DNA from: Nitrospinota bacterium
GTDB lineage: Bacteria; Nitrospinota_A; UBA7883; JACRGQ01
Length of the DNA stretch: 48,941 nt
Assembly (NCBI GenBank): GCA_016200345.1
Contig: JACQEX010000020.1
Location: 1-48,941, forward strand
Direction: 5' to 3'
The position numbers and the translations under genes are program-made. Shown here piece by piece: positions 38,933 to 48,941 of this stretch (the first letter of the stretch is position 1; every line of letters starts with the position of its first letter). The notes beneath the pieces are model-generated. The model made no database searches, was not told where the DNA came from, and worked only from the letters and a program-made list of their open reading frames with translations.

Positions 38933-39361
38933 ATGGATTTATTATCGTCAATGAAAATCAGCGCCGCTGGCATGAGCGCGCAACGGACAAGGATGAACGT
39001 GGTTTCAAGCAACTTGGCGAACATCAACACGACCCGAACCCCGGAGGGGGGACCCTACAGGCGACAGGTAGTTGTGATGACCGCCGAGCCCACTGCGGAC
39101 GCGTTTGGAAAAATGTTGGACGGCAACATAAGCTCCCCCAAAGTGGTCACAGTTGCCAACGACCCGTCGGATTTCCAAAGAGTATACGACCCCTCGCATC
39201 CCGACGCGGATAAAAGCGGTTATGTTTCAATGCCAAACGTGAATTTGATGAAAGAAATGGTGGATATGCTTTCGGCCCAACGGGCGTACGAGGCGAACAC
39301 CACGGTAATCAGCTCGATAAAGGCGATGGCCCAACAGGCCATTGACATCGGAAACAAGTAA
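38933..39361 (+). CDS. flgC: flagellar basal-body rod protein FlgC
   Basis: 142 aa; MKISAAGMSAQRTRMNVVSSNLANINTTRTPEGGPYRRQ and SAQRAYEANTTVISSIKAM. Confidence 0.96.
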   Translation: MDLLSSMKISAAGMSAQRTRMNVVSSNLANINTTRTPEGGPYRRQVVVMTAEPTADAFGKMLDGNISSPKVVTVANDPSDFQRVYDPSHPDADKSGYVSMPNVNLMKEMVDMLSAQRAYEANTTVISSIKAMAQQAIDIGNK

Positions 39362-39405
39362 TGGGATCCGGGGCGAGGGAATAAAGGAAAGATTGGGGAG
39401 GAAAA

Positions 39406-41016
39406 ATGTTTAAACAGCTAAAAGACGCAATGGGCCAGTTCGCCAATATGTTCGGCGACCTGCCGGCCGGCAAAAAAATAGGGATAATCGCCTTCGGCGT
39501 CTTGATTCTGGCCGGGATACTAATCACCGGTTATTTCTCCGGCGCGGAGGACAACACCCTTCTTTACGCCAACCTTTCCCAGGAGGACGCACTTTCGATA
39601 TCCGAAAAATTAAAGGAGCGGAAAATCCAGTATAAATTGGAAAACGGCGGCAACGCCATTAGCGTCCCGGCAAAAGACGTCTATCAACTCAGGCTGGAGC
39701 TGGCCGGGGAGGGGCTTCCCTCCGGCGGCGGAGTCGGATTTGAAATTTTTGACAAGGCCTCGTTCGGCATGACCGAGTTCGTACAAAAACTAAATTACCG
39801 AAGGGCGCTCCAAGGAGAGTTGCAAAGGACCATAAATTCCATCGGAACCGTACAGTCCTCCAGGGTTCACATCTCCATTCCCGCAAAAACGCTTTTTGAC
39901 GAGGAGAAACAAAAGGCCACGGCGTCAGTTGTCCTTAAACTTAAGGGAAACAAAAAACTTTCGAAACAGCAGGTGGACGGAATCGCGCACCTCGTCGCGT
40001 CGTCGGTCGAGGGGCTTAACTCCTCCGACATAACGATTGTGGACACAAGCGGCTCCATCCTCAGCATCCCCGAGGAGGGGGAGGACGAGGCGACAAAACT
40101 GTCCAACAAGCAGATGGACTTCAGAAAGAATTACGAGTCCGACGTTGAGAGAAGAATTAGGACGATGCTGGAAAAAGTCGTCGGCGCCGGAAAGGCCATT
40201 GTCAGGGTAAGCGCCTCCATGGACTTCAAGCAGGAACAAAGAACAGAGGAAAGTTACGACCCGGACGGCCAGGTGGCTAGAAGCGAGCAAAGAAACGAGG
40301 AGAAGACCACCGGCGCCGCCTCCCCCGTAGGCGTGGCGGGCGTCTCGTCCAATCTGCCGGAGACCGCCGGAGCCCAGGCGTCGGCCGTCGGCAAACCGGC
40401 CGAATCCACAAAAACCAACGAGACCATAAACTATGAAATCAACAAGGTCGTCAAAACCATAGTGGAACCGACCTCGCAGGTTAAGAAACTTAGCGTTGCG
40501 GTCATGGTGGACGGAAAATACAAGGAGACCAAGGCGCAGGACGGGAAAATCTCCAAGGAGTTCCAGCCTATTAGCACGGAGGAAAAGAACACGATTCAAA
40601 ACTTGGTTAGAACCGCGATAGGGTTCGACGGCAACAGGCAGGATTTGGTGACCGTTGAAAGCATGCAGTTTGACGAGGCCCCGCTGGCCGAAGAGGCGCA
40701 AAAAATGGACGTGGACGCCCAAAGGGAATACACGCTTACGATGGTCAAATACGCCGGCATAACGGTGGCGGCGCTGGCGATATTTCTCTTCATCCTGCGC
40801 CCGCTCATGAAGAGCATGACGCAGGCCAACGTGGAGGCCGAGGAGCTTCGGGCGCTTCCGCAGAACATCGTCAAGATGGAAGGGGAGATTAACAAGCTGG
40901 GCGTCGTCAAGGAGGAAAACGTTGACTACCGCAAGCGGGTCACGGAGGTTATCTCCGACAATCCCCAGCAAGCCGCCGAATTGATTCGTTCTTGGATGAG
41001 AAAGGCAAAGGCCTAA
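39406..41016 (+). CDS. fliF: flagellar M-ring protein FliF
   Basis: 536 aa; LYANLSQEDALSISEKLKERKIQYKLENGGNAISVPAKDVYQLRLELAGEGLPSGGGVGFEIFD. Confidence 0.97.
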   Translation: MFKQLKDAMGQFANMFGDLPAGKKIGIIAFGVLILAGILITGYFSGAEDNTLLYANLSQEDALSISEKLKERKIQYKLENGGNAISVPAKDVYQLRLELAGEGLPSGGGVGFEIFDKASFGMTEFVQKLNYRRALQGELQRTINSIGTVQSSRVHISIPAKTLFDEEKQKATASVVLKLKGNKKLSKQQVDGIAHLVASSVEGLNSSDITIVDTSGSILSIPEEGEDEATKLSNKQMDFRKNYESDVERRIRTMLEKVVGAGKAIVRVSASMDFKQEQRTEESYDPDGQVARSEQRNEEKTTGAASPVGVAGVSSNLPETAGAQASAVGKPAESTKTNETINYEINKVVKTIVEPTSQVKKLSVAVMVDGKYKETKAQDGKISKEFQPISTEEKNTIQNLVRTAIGFDGNRQDLVTVESMQFDEAPLAEEAQKMDVDAQREYTLTMVKYAGITVAALAIFLFILRPLMKSMTQANVEAEELRALPQNIVKMEGEINKLGVVKEENVDYRKRVTEVISDNPQQAAELIRSWMRKAKA

Positions 41017-41054
41017 AAAAGGCGTAAAATGAATTCGAAGAGAGGAAACTAATA

Positions 41055-42083
41055 ATGGCGCGCAAGAATCCGACGCAAAATCTGCTGGGACCGGAAAAGG
41101 TGGCGATACTTATGATATCGCTGGGTGACGCCGTCGCGTCCAAGGTTCTAAGCCAGCTGTCCGACAAGGAAATTCAGCAGGTCGGAAACTATATGTCGTT
41201 CATGGACAGCGTGGAACCCGAGGTGCTGGACGGCGTGGTGCGCGAATTCTACTCGGCTTTGGAGTCCGGCGAGGGCGGAATGCTATCCGGCGGACGAGAC
41301 TATCTTAAAAAACTTCTTGAAAAGTCAATGGATCCGGCCAAGGTCGCCGATGTTCTTTCAAAAATTGCGACTCCCGGCCAAACCGAGGAGCTTGGCGGCG
41401 GACTGGAGGCCATTCGTCACCTGGATCCCAAAACGGTGGCTAATTTTCTGCGAAACGAATATCCCCAGACGGTCGCCATCATACTGGCCCATCTGGACTC
41501 CGCACAGGGCGCCGAAATATTAAAAAATCTGCCGGAGCGGTTCCGCTCGGAAATTGTTTTTAGAATCGCCACCATGGAAAGGGTCAACCCCTCCGTCGTG
41601 GCCGATTTGGACAGGGCGCTCGCAAACGAGTTCCAAAGCGCCGGTGCCATGGAGGGTAGCAGGCTCGGCGGCGTTGACACCGTCGCGGAGCTTGTGAACA
41701 ATCTGGACCACAATATGGAGTCGGCGATTCTTTCGGAAATTGAGTCCACCCACCCGGAGTTGGCGGACGAAATAAGAAGCCTTATGTTCGTGTTCGAGGA
41801 TCTCGTGGACGTGGACGACAAGGGACTGCAGGCCATTCTGAAGGAAGTCGGCAAGGACGACCTCGTGCTGTCCTTAAAGACGGCCTCGGAAGTTTTGAAG
41901 ACGAAGATTTTCAAGAACCTCTCAAAACGCGCCGCCGACATGTTAAAGGACGATTTGGAGGCGATGGGCCCGGTAAAACTGTCGGACGTCGAAAAAGCGC
42001 AACAAGGCGTCATACGCACCGTGAAGAAGCTGGAGGAGGAAGGGAAGGTCATCCTGGCCGGCGGAGGAGAAGAACTTGTATAA
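41055..42083 (+). CDS. fliG: flagellar motor switch protein FliG
   Basis: 342 aa; GPEKVAILMISLGDAVASKVLSQL, LRNEYPQTVAIILAHL, MFVFEDLVDVDDKGLQAILKEV. Confidence 0.97.
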   Translation: MARKNPTQNLLGPEKVAILMISLGDAVASKVLSQLSDKEIQQVGNYMSFMDSVEPEVLDGVVREFYSALESGEGGMLSGGRDYLKKLLEKSMDPAKVADVLSKIATPGQTEELGGGLEAIRHLDPKTVANFLRNEYPQTVAIILAHLDSAQGAEILKNLPERFRSEIVFRIATMERVNPSVVADLDRALANEFQSAGAMEGSRLGGVDTVAELVNNLDHNMESAILSEIESTHPELADEIRSLMFVFEDLVDVDDKGLQAILKEVGKDDLVLSLKTASEVLKTKIFKNLSKRAADMLKDDLEAMGPVKLSDVEKAQQGVIRTVKKLEEEGKVILAGGGEELV

Positions 42084-42858
42084 AGTCCTTACCGGCAAGG
42101 AAGCCGAAAATGTCAAGGGATTCACCCTTGCCAGTTTTCCGGAGGTCGCGGCGGCGGCGGAGGAAAGAAAAAAAAAGATCGAGGTGGAGTTCAAGCCCGA
42201 CCACGAGAAGGCGGAATTGCACGGAAAAAAAGTGGCGGAATTCGTGCTCGGCGGGTTCGATTTCGAATACGGCGGGGGATACCGCAGGGACGAGATTCTA
42301 AAGAAGACAACGGACGAGGCCGAGGCCATAATCGCCGAGGCGAAAAACAAGGCCTCCGACATCGAGCGGGCGGCTTTTGAAAAAGGGCACGCTCTCGGAA
42401 GGGAGCAGGGAAGGGCCGAAAGCGCGGCGGAGATTACCTACCTAGTCTCGGCGCTGAATGAGGGCGCGACAAAGCTCACCGGCGCGCGCGACGAATACTA
42501 CGCGAACGCGGAAAAAGAAATGGTGGATCTAGTAGTGCTCATCGCATCCGAGATAATTGCCAGGGAAATCAAGCAGGACAAAAATATAATTACTGACGTC
42601 ATCCGAAAATCCGTGGCAGAACTGCACTCGAAGCAAAACGTGTTAATCCGCCTGAACAGCGCGGACATGGCCAACGCCGTCTCAATCCGCGAGGATCTTT
42701 TAAAGGAAATGGAAACCCTCGAAAACGTGGACTTCACCTCGGACAATTCCGTCACCCCCGGCGGATGCTTCATAAAAACAGGCATCGGAATGATAGACGC
42801 CACCGTGGAGGGGCGCCTGGCCGACATGCATAGAAACCTCAAAGGGCACTTGGAGTAA
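42076..42858 (+). CDS. fliH: flagellar assembly protein FliH
   Basis: 260 aa; between fliG and fliI; FEKGHALGREQGRAESAAE...VDLVVLIASEIIAREI...SDNSVTPGGCFIKTGIGMIDATVEGRL. Confidence 0.88.
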   Translation: MYKVLTGKEAENVKGFTLASFPEVAAAAEERKKKIEVEFKPDHEKAELHGKKVAEFVLGGFDFEYGGGYRRDEILKKTTDEAEAIIAEAKNKASDIERAAFEKGHALGREQGRAESAAEITYLVSALNEGATKLTGARDEYYANAEKEMVDLVVLIASEIIAREIKQDKNIITDVIRKSVAELHSKQNVLIRLNSADMANAVSIREDLLKEMETLENVDFTSDNSVTPGGCFIKTGIGMIDATVEGRLADMHRNLKGHLE

Positions 42859-42864
42859 ACGCGC

Positions 42865-44178
42865 ATGACCTTGGACATAGCAAAATATAAGGAATCACTT
42901 AGCGTCTCCAGAAAGGCGGTGCCGATAGGCCACGTGGAGAGAATCATCGGCCTGGTCATGGAGGGGGACGGCCCAGACGTGCCGGTCGGCTCCATGTGCA
43001 GGGTCTACCCGCGCGACGGCGGCGACCCGGTCGAGGTCGAGGTCGTTGGATTTCGCGACGGACGCATATTGATGATGCCGCTTTCCCCGCTTCACGGAAT
43101 TTCCCCCAGGTGCAAGATAGAGGCAATTTCACACAGGGCGGTCGTCAAAGTGGACGAAACAGTTTTGGGCAGAATTTTGGACGGCATGGGCAGACCCATA
43201 GACGGGCTTGGCCCGTTGAAATGTAAGGATGAGATGCCCCTTTACGCGGAACCGATAAACCCGGTGAGCAGAAAACGAATTACAAAACCGCTCGATTTGG
43301 GAGTCCGGGCCATAAACGGACTTTTAACCTGCGGGCGAGGACAGCGTATCGGAATCATGGCCGGCACGGGGGTGGGAAAATCCGTGCTCCTAGGGATGAT
43401 GGCGAAGTTCACCGACGCAGACGTGGCGGTTATAAGCTTCATCGGCGAACGCGGAAGGGAAGTAAAAGAGTTCATAGAAAAAAATCTCGGGCCGGAGGGC
43501 TTAAAACGTTCGGTTTTAATCACGGCGACGTCCGACAACACGCCGCTCGTCCGCCTTAGGGCGGCGTACACGGCGACGGCCATCGCCGAATATTTCCGTA
43601 AAAAAGGGAAGGACGTGCTCCTTCTTATGGACTCGCTGACAAGGTTTGCAATGGCGCAAAGGGAGATAGGACTTTCAATCGGCGAGCCTCCGGCGACAAA
43701 AGGATACACGCCGTCCGTCTTCGCGCTTTTACCGCGCCTCTTGGAAAGGGCCGGCACCGGCACCGAGTCCGAGGGCTCAATCACGGGCCTTTATACGGTT
43801 TTGGTGGAGGGGGACGACATAAACGAGCCGATATCGGACGCCTCGCGCGCAATTTTAGACGGACACATCATTCTCTCGCGGACGCTCGCGTCGCGCGGAC
43901 ACTATCCGGCCGTGGACGTGCTTCAGTCCATCAGCAGGGTGATGATAGACGTCGCCTCCAAGGAACACATGGAGCTCGCCAAAAAACTTTTCCGAACCCT
44001 TTCGGTTTACAAAGAGGCGGAGGATTTAATAAACATCGGGGCGTACGTTGCCGGCTCAAACCCGGACATAGACTACGCGCTCCAGAAAATAAAGGCGATA
44101 AACGCGTTCTTGGAGCAGGACATCGGCGAAAAGGCGGACATGGAAACGACGTTCAAACGACTCGGGGAGATATTTTAG
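42865..44178 (+). CDS. fliI: flagellum-specific ATP synthase FliI
   Basis: 437 aa; GIMAGTGVGKSVLLGMM Walker A, LLLMDSLTRFAMAQREIGLSIGEPPATKGYTPSVFALLPRLLERAG. Confidence 0.97.
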   Translation: MTLDIAKYKESLSVSRKAVPIGHVERIIGLVMEGDGPDVPVGSMCRVYPRDGGDPVEVEVVGFRDGRILMMPLSPLHGISPRCKIEAISHRAVVKVDETVLGRILDGMGRPIDGLGPLKCKDEMPLYAEPINPVSRKRITKPLDLGVRAINGLLTCGRGQRIGIMAGTGVGKSVLLGMMAKFTDADVAVISFIGERGREVKEFIEKNLGPEGLKRSVLITATSDNTPLVRLRAAYTATAIAEYFRKKGKDVLLLMDSLTRFAMAQREIGLSIGEPPATKGYTPSVFALLPRLLERAGTGTESEGSITGLYTVLVEGDDINEPISDASRAILDGHIILSRTLASRGHYPAVDVLQSISRVMIDVASKEHMELAKKLFRTLSVYKEAEDLINIGAYVAGSNPDIDYALQKIKAINAFLEQDIGEKADMETTFKRLGEIF

Positions 44179-44180
44179 CC

Positions 44181-44621
44181 GTGTTTAAGTTCAAACTTCA
44201 GACACTGCTTGGATATAGAAAAACCCAGGAAGAGGGAAAACAAAGGGAGCTCGCGGTGGTAAACATGGAGCAAAAGGCCCTTGGGGAGCAATTGTCAGCG
44301 CTTGCCTCGGCAAGGGAGGCAAAGTCTGCAGAACTGGCGGAGCTTGGCAAACACGCCACCGACGTAAGAATCATCAGGCTCTACACCGATTTCATGGACG
44401 GATGCGACGCGGACATAACGTGGAAACATCAGGAGATTTTCGCCTGCTCCGAAAGGGTGAAACAAAAACAGTTGGAGCTTCAGGAGTACGTAAAAAGAAA
44501 AAGAATCCTGGAAGTTTATAGGGAGCGCATGTTGTCCGCCTATACATTGCGCGAAGGCCGCAAAGAACGGGCCTTTACGGACGAAACAGCAACAAATATT
44601 TGGTACAGGGAGGCAAGATGA
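44181..44621 (+). CDS. fliJ: flagellar export protein FliJ
   Basis: 146 aa coiled-coil, FKFKLQTLLGYRKTQEEGKQRELAVV; position after fliI. Confidence 0.85.
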   Translation: MFKFKLQTLLGYRKTQEEGKQRELAVVNMEQKALGEQLSALASAREAKSAELAELGKHATDVRIIRLYTDFMDGCDADITWKHQEIFACSERVKQKQLELQEYVKRKRILEVYRERMLSAYTLREGRKERAFTDETATNIWYREAR

Positions 44622-45160
44622 GAACCAAAATTATAATCGCCATTCCCTTGGTCGTGGCGTTCACATTCGTTATTTTTGGGTTGGCCGGCGGCGGACAGAG
44701 GTTCGCGCAGGCCGCTGAACAGCAGGCGAGAGAATCGCTGAACATAAACAAGAACGCAAATGAGGCCATACGCATTGATTTGGCAAAAGACCTTAAGAAA
44801 AAACAGGACGAACTCGACAGAAGAGAGGAGCTGTTAAACAGCAGGGAAGGGCACCTTCACGTCGTCGAACAGGAGATTGACAAAAAAATTGAGGAGTTGA
44901 AGCGGGTACAGCAAAAACTGGAGGAATTGGTCAAATTCAGGGACGACCTAGAGATAAAAAATCTGGCGAACCTGACCAAGGCCTACTCCGTTATGGCCCC
45001 GGCGGAGGCCGCCCAAAGGTTAAAGGCGATGGACAGGGCCATAGCACTGAAAATACTCACGGCCCTTAAGCCGAAAATCTCCTCCAAAATACTGGCGAGC
45101 CTGGACGCACCGACCGCGGCACAGTTGACGGAGCAATTGGCAAAACGCCCGATGGAGTAG
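44618..45160 (+). CDS. MotE/MgtE-N-like flagellar-associated coiled-coil protein
   Basis: Start MRTKIIIAIPLVVAFTF; coiled-coil; C-terminal YSVMAPAEAAQRLKAMDRAIALKILTALKPKISSKILASLDAPTAAQLTEQL is MgtE-N-like. ATGA overlap with fliJ. Confidence 0.75.
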   Translation: MRTKIIIAIPLVVAFTFVIFGLAGGGQRFAQAAEQQARESLNINKNANEAIRIDLAKDLKKKQDELDRREELLNSREGHLHVVEQEIDKKIEELKRVQQKLEELVKFRDDLEIKNLANLTKAYSVMAPAEAAQRLKAMDRAIALKILTALKPKISSKILASLDAPTAAQLTEQLAKRPME

Positions 45161-45218
45161 CTGGGATTACCTAAACAGTTAATTTTTCGAACCCCGGATT
45201 TGTTTGGTTCTTTCGGGT

Positions 45219-45224
45219 TATAAT
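45219..45224 (+). promoter_or_regulatory. -10 element TATAAT 7 nt before the lolD ATG
   Basis: gggtTATAATtcgcacgATG; -35 is weak. Confidence 0.45.
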
Positions 45225-45231
45225 TCGCACG

Positions 45232-45912
45232 ATGGGTGCAGTATTGTCCGCTGTTGCGGTAGAAAAAAGCTTCGTCGCCGAATCAAGGCGGCTTGATATT
45301 CTTCGCGGGGTGGATCTCGTGGTAAAACCGGGCGCCCTTGCAGGCATCGTCGGCGCGTCCGGCGCCGGAAAATCCACACTGCTTCACGTCTTTGGCGGGC
45401 TGGACAAGCCGACCTCCGGCACAGTGGCCGTAAACGGCGAGAATATTTTTAGCTTAAGCGACGACGACAGATCGCGCTTCAGGGGTAAAAACACCGGGTT
45501 TGTGTTTCAATTTCACCATCTTTTGCCGGAGTTCACGGCGTTGGAAAACATCATGATACCGACCATGATAGCAAAGGCCAATCCGACGACGGCGCGAGAA
45601 AAAGCGGAAGGGCTTTTGGAGTCCGTGGGATTGAAGGATAGAATCCACCACCGCCCCGGCAAGCTTTCGGGCGGAGAGCAACAAAGGGTGGCCATAGTGC
45701 GCGCGCTGATTAACGACCCGACCCTCTTTTTGGCGGACGAGCCGACCGGAAATCTGGACGAAAGAACCGCCGCCGAGGTTTTCACCATGATGGCGGAACT
45801 GGTTAAAAAAAGACAAATCGCCGGCGTCATAGTCACCCACAACATGAAGCTGGCCGGACTTTTGGACGCGGTGTACGAGTTGCATGACGGGCGTTTAAAT
45901 GCCAAAGCCTAA
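45232..45912 (+). CDS. lolD: LolD-like ABC transporter ATP-binding protein
   Basis: 226 aa; GASGAGKSTLLHVFGGLDKPTSGTV, FQFHHLLPEFTALENIMIP, LSGGEQQRVAIVRAL, FLADEPTGNLD. Confidence 0.85.
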   Translation: MGAVLSAVAVEKSFVAESRRLDILRGVDLVVKPGALAGIVGASGAGKSTLLHVFGGLDKPTSGTVAVNGENIFSLSDDDRSRFRGKNTGFVFQFHHLLPEFTALENIMIPTMIAKANPTTAREKAEGLLESVGLKDRIHHRPGKLSGGEQQRVAIVRALINDPTLFLADEPTGNLDERTAAEVFTMMAELVKKRQIAGVIVTHNMKLAGLLDAVYELHDGRLNAKA

Positions 45913-46216
45913 AACCCGTTCGATTCCAAAACCGGAAACGTATTCCATGCCCAAAACTTCCGTGGTTCCCCCCTATAGGGTGATATTGCACAACGACGAC
46001 GTGACCCCGATGGATTTCGTGGCGGACACGCTGGTCAGGTTTTTTATTTCCGACCGACATCACGCAATTGAAATAATGATGAGGGCGCACAACGACGGCA
46101 TGGCGATTGTGGCCTTTATGCCGCTGGAATACGCGGAGTCCAAGGTCCAGGGGGCACACGCCCACGCCCGCGCAAACGGCTACCCGCTGACTTTTTCCGT
46201 CGAACGCGCCGATTAA
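45899..46216 (+). CDS. clpS: ATP-dependent Clp protease adaptor ClpS
   Basis: 105 aa; PPYRVILHNDDVTPMDFVADTLVRFF...A.IMMRAHNDGMAIVAFMPLEYAESKVQGAHAHARANGYPL. Confidence 0.95.
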   Translation: MPKPKTRSIPKPETYSMPKTSVVPPYRVILHNDDVTPMDFVADTLVRFFISDRHHAIEIMMRAHNDGMAIVAFMPLEYAESKVQGAHAHARANGYPLTFSVERAD

Positions 46217-46236
46217 ACCGCGCAATTAAGAAAAAT

Positions 46237-47538
46237 TTACAGGCCGTCCTCAAGGCGGATTAGCATCGTCCTTGCTTGGCTCGTGGAGAGTCGGTCAATT
46301 TTATTAATTGCCTTTTTCACGCTCTTTTCCACCGCCTCGTGCGTTAGTATCACAAGCGGCACAATCCCGCCGGTGCGTCCTTTTTGAATCACCGAGTCAA
46401 TGCTTATCCCGTTGTCTCCGAGAATCCCCGCCATTTTTGCGAGCACGCCCGGCTTGTCGTCCACCGTAAACCGAAGGTAATAGCCGCCCTTAATCGAATC
46501 AATATTTTTTAGCGGAAGCCTTTTTCTTGAATGCGGCAAAAACCCGGTGGGGCTTACCCGGGCTGAAGAACAATGCGCCATGTCCCTCGCGATGTCCACC
46601 AAATCGGCAATCACCGCGCTCGCCGTTGCGTCGCCCCCCGCGCCCGGTCCAATCAACATCAGGCGGCCGGCGTCGGATACGTCCACCTCCACCGCGTTCG
46701 TAACCCCGTCAATTCTTGCAATCGGCATGTTCGCCGGCACCATGGCCGGATGCACCCTGATGTCCAGTTTTCCATCGTCGTTTTTGGCGGTCGCCAATAA
46801 CTTTATGACCCTGCCGAACTGTCTGGCAAAAATAAAATCATCCGGGGTCAGGAGTCCAATCCCCTCTATATGAACGTCTTTAAGCTTTACCGGCGTTCCA
46901 AACGCGAGATTGGCCAAAATTGTAAGCTTGTGCGCCGCGTCTATCCCCGCCACGTCGAAGGTAGGATCCGCCTCGGCATAACCGAGGTTTTGGGCCTCTT
47001 CAAGCGCGTCCGCAAAAGTCGTTTGTCTCTCCATCATGCTGGAAAGAATAAAGTTGGACGTGCCGTTTATTATTCCAAAAACGGACTTAATCTTGCCGGA
47101 TGCAATCGCCTCCTTTATGGTTCGAATAACCGGCACGGCCCCGGCTACGCTCGCCTCGAAACCGATTTTCACCCCGGCCTTTTGAGCCAGGTCAAAAATT
47201 TCCTCCCCCCTTTTTGCCAAGAGAAGTTTATTGGCGGTGACGACGTGTTTTTTGAGTTTGAGCGCGGTGGTAACGGCGGTAAAGGCGTCTTCCTCGCCCC
47301 CCATCAACTCCACAACGATATCAACGCCGGGCGCTTGCACGACCTCCATATATTTTTTGGTCAAAAGACCGCCGCTTACCCCGACTCTTTTTTTAGAGAT
47401 GTTATTAACGGCAATCTTTTTAACGTCGAATTGAAACCCGCATCTGGCCGATATCGCCTTTGCATTTTCAGCAAGACCGCGATAAACGGCCTCGCCGACA
47501 ACCCCGCACCCGAGGAGACCTACTCCTATTTTTTTCAA
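46237..47538 (-). CDS. hom: homoserine dehydrogenase (with C-terminal ACT domain)
   Basis: 433 aa; [102 protein letters not shown]. Confidence 0.96.
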   Translation of the reverse strand: MKKIGVGLLGCGVVGEAVYRGLAENAKAISARCGFQFDVKKIAVNNISKKRVGVSGGLLTKKYMEVVQAPGVDIVVELMGGEEDAFTAVTTALKLKKHVVTANKLLLAKRGEEIFDLAQKAGVKIGFEASVAGAVPVIRTIKEAIASGKIKSVFGIINGTSNFILSSMMERQTTFADALEEAQNLGYAEADPTFDVAGIDAAHKLTILANLAFGTPVKLKDVHIEGIGLLTPDDFIFARQFGRVIKLLATAKNDDGKLDIRVHPAMVPANMPIARIDGVTNAVEVDVSDAGRLMLIGPGAGGDATASAVIADLVDIARDMAHCSSARVSPTGFLPHSRKRLPLKNIDSIKGGYYLRFTVDDKPGVLAKMAGILGDNGISIDSVIQKGRTGGIVPLVILTHEAVEKSVKKAINKIDRLSTSQARTMLIRLEDGL

Positions 47539-48707
47539 CTTATCACTCCCTTTATTCCGCGCACCGCCTGTCTTGTTCGGTGCTCGTTTTCAACCAACGC
47601 GAACCGCACATGGCCGTCCCCCTCCCGGCCAAAACCTATGCCGGGGGAAACGGCGACCTTCGCCTCCTTGAGCAACAGCTTGCTGAACTCTATCGAGCCG
47701 AGAGACTGGAATTTTTCGGGGATTTTCGCCCAGGCAAACATCGTGGCCTTCGGTTTCTCAATCTCCCACCCAATCCTGTTCAGCCCGTCTACCAGCGCGT
47801 CGCGCCGTCCTCTGTATAGCTCCGCTATTTCGTGAACCACCGAATCGTCGCTGTTAAGCGCGATGATGCTCGCTATCTGTATCGGTTGGAACATTCCGTA
47901 GTCCAAGTACCCCTTAAGGTGGGTCAGCGCCTGCACCATCTCCTTGTTGCCGCACACGAACCCGACGCGCCAGCCCGGCATATTGTAACTTTTGGAGAGA
48001 GTGAAAATTTCCACGCCCACGTCCTTCGCCCCCGGGGTCGCCAAAAAACTCGGCGCTTTGTATCCGTCAAAGACTATGTCGGCGTAAGCGATGTCGTGGA
48101 TTATCATGACCTCGTTTTTCTTCGCGAAATCCACGACCTTCTCGAAAAAACCCTGCTCCACGCACGCGGTGGTGGGGTTGTGCGGGAAGTTGATTATCAA
48201 CCCTTTCGGCCTCGGCCAGGTTCTGTTGTAGGCCTCCAACGCACTTTCAAAAAAATCCTTGTCGCCCGTCAGCGGCACGCTTATCACGTCGGCGTTCGCA
48301 ATTATGACCGCGTAGGTGTGGATGGAATACGTCGGGGTGGGAACAAGCACGTTGTCGCCGGAGCCAAACACCGCAAGGGCCAGATGGGAAATGCCCTCCT
48401 TGGAGCCGATTGTCACGACGGTTTCGGTGTCCGGATTTAAATCCACGTCGTATCGTCTCTTGTACCAGTTGGCTATGGCGAGGCGGAGCTTTTTAATCCC
48501 CTTCGAGGCGGAATAGCGGTGGTTTTGGGCCTTTTCGGTTGCCTCGATCATCTTGTGAACGATAAAGTCCGGCGTCGCCTGGTCCGGATTTCCCATTCCG
48601 AAATCAATGATGTCCTCTCCCCGCTGTCGGGCCTCGGTCTTAAGGCGGGTCACCTCGGCCAGCATGTATGGTGGAAGCCTCTGTATCCTGGGAAATGTAA
48701 AGTTCAT
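47535..48707 (-). CDS. class I/II aminotransferase (AlaC-like)
   Basis: 390 aa; [58 protein letters not shown]-Lys motif. Confidence 0.92.
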   Translation of the reverse strand: MNFTFPRIQRLPPYMLAEVTRLKTEARQRGEDIIDFGMGNPDQATPDFIVHKMIEATEKAQNHRYSASKGIKKLRLAIANWYKRRYDVDLNPDTETVVTIGSKEGISHLALAVFGSGDNVLVPTPTYSIHTYAVIIANADVISVPLTGDKDFFESALEAYNRTWPRPKGLIINFPHNPTTACVEQGFFEKVVDFAKKNEVMIIHDIAYADIVFDGYKAPSFLATPGAKDVGVEIFTLSKSYNMPGWRVGFVCGNKEMVQALTHLKGYLDYGMFQPIQIASIIALNSDDSVVHEIAELYRGRRDALVDGLNRIGWEIEKPKATMFAWAKIPEKFQSLGSIEFSKLLLKEAKVAVSPGIGFGREGDGHVRFALVENEHRTRQAVRGIKGVIS

Positions 48708-48941
48708 ATGGCGTCCGCCATATAGGAGCTCCTAACCAAAGGCCCTGAAAACACCTTGTCAAAGCCAATTTTTTTGCCGACCTCTGCAATCATCACAAAA
48801 AATTCCTCCGTGTAATATTTTGCCACCGGCGCGTGCCGTAGGGACGGGGCAAGGTACTGCCCCACGGTCAATATACGCGCCCCGGCGCTCCGAACGGCCG
48901 TCATCGTCCGCACCAATTCGTCCTCGGTCTCACCAAGGCCC
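48704..48941 (-). CDS. lipA: lipoyl synthase, C-terminal part (5' truncated by window edge)
   Basis: [48 protein letters not shown]...[18 protein letters not shown], a conserved LipA C-terminus; frame is open to the window end. Confidence 0.93.
   Translation of the reverse strand, partial: GLGETEDELVRTMTAVRSAGARILTVGQYLAPSLRHAPVAKYYTEEFFVMIAEVGKKIGFDKVFSGPLVRSSYMADAI

Noticed and set aside
39925-40971. 348-aa minus-strand ORF antisense to fliF
   Set aside because: Shadow ORF inside a certain fliF; composition typical of antisense reading.
46870-47835. 321-aa plus-strand ORF antisense to hom and the aminotransferase
   Set aside because: Crosses two well-supported genes in antisense; no motifs.

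Overview
The window looks like a chromosomal segment from a flagellated Gram-negative bacterium, Deltaproteobacteria- or Nitrospinota-like. The taxon is inferred from gene content only and is not proven. Coding is dense. From left to right: the C-terminal part of an AddA/UvrD-type helicase-nuclease; a small ORF and tRNA-Gln(CTG) with a strange inverted copy of its 3' end; a minus-strand pyrimidine operon (pyrR-pyrB-pyrC-carA-orf-carB-transglutaminase-pyrK-pyrD-yaeQ-glyoxalase); a HIT-family gene and rsmB; acpP-fabF-rnc-queE; metK-ahcY-deoxyhypusine synthase-like-lipoprotein; thiO-thiS-thiG-CDF transporter; an IspH-UbiA fusion; parS sites with parA-parB; an L,D-transpeptidase; yggS-proC-yggT-yggU-mtnA; two divergent flagellar operons (fliK-flgD-flgE and flgB-flgC-fliF-fliG-fliH-fliI-fliJ-motE-like); lolD-clpS; and lipA-aminotransferase-hom. 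The observations most worth a second look are: (1) a PyrR-binding hairpin that appears to pair with the Shine-Dalgarno of an 8-codon leader ORF whose TGA overlaps the pyrR ATG; (2) at least seven transcription units with a -10-like hexamer only 6-9 nt before the start codon, suggesting widespread leaderless mRNAs; (3) the IspH-UbiA fusion; (4) a perfect 33-bp in-frame tandem duplication in mtnA; (5) apparent internal deletions in YggS and in the AddA-like nuclease; (6) a tRNA-Gln 3'-end inverted repeat; (7) a startless coding relic between divergent sigma54-like flagellar promoters. No CRISPR array, rRNA, intact IS element or prophage was seen.
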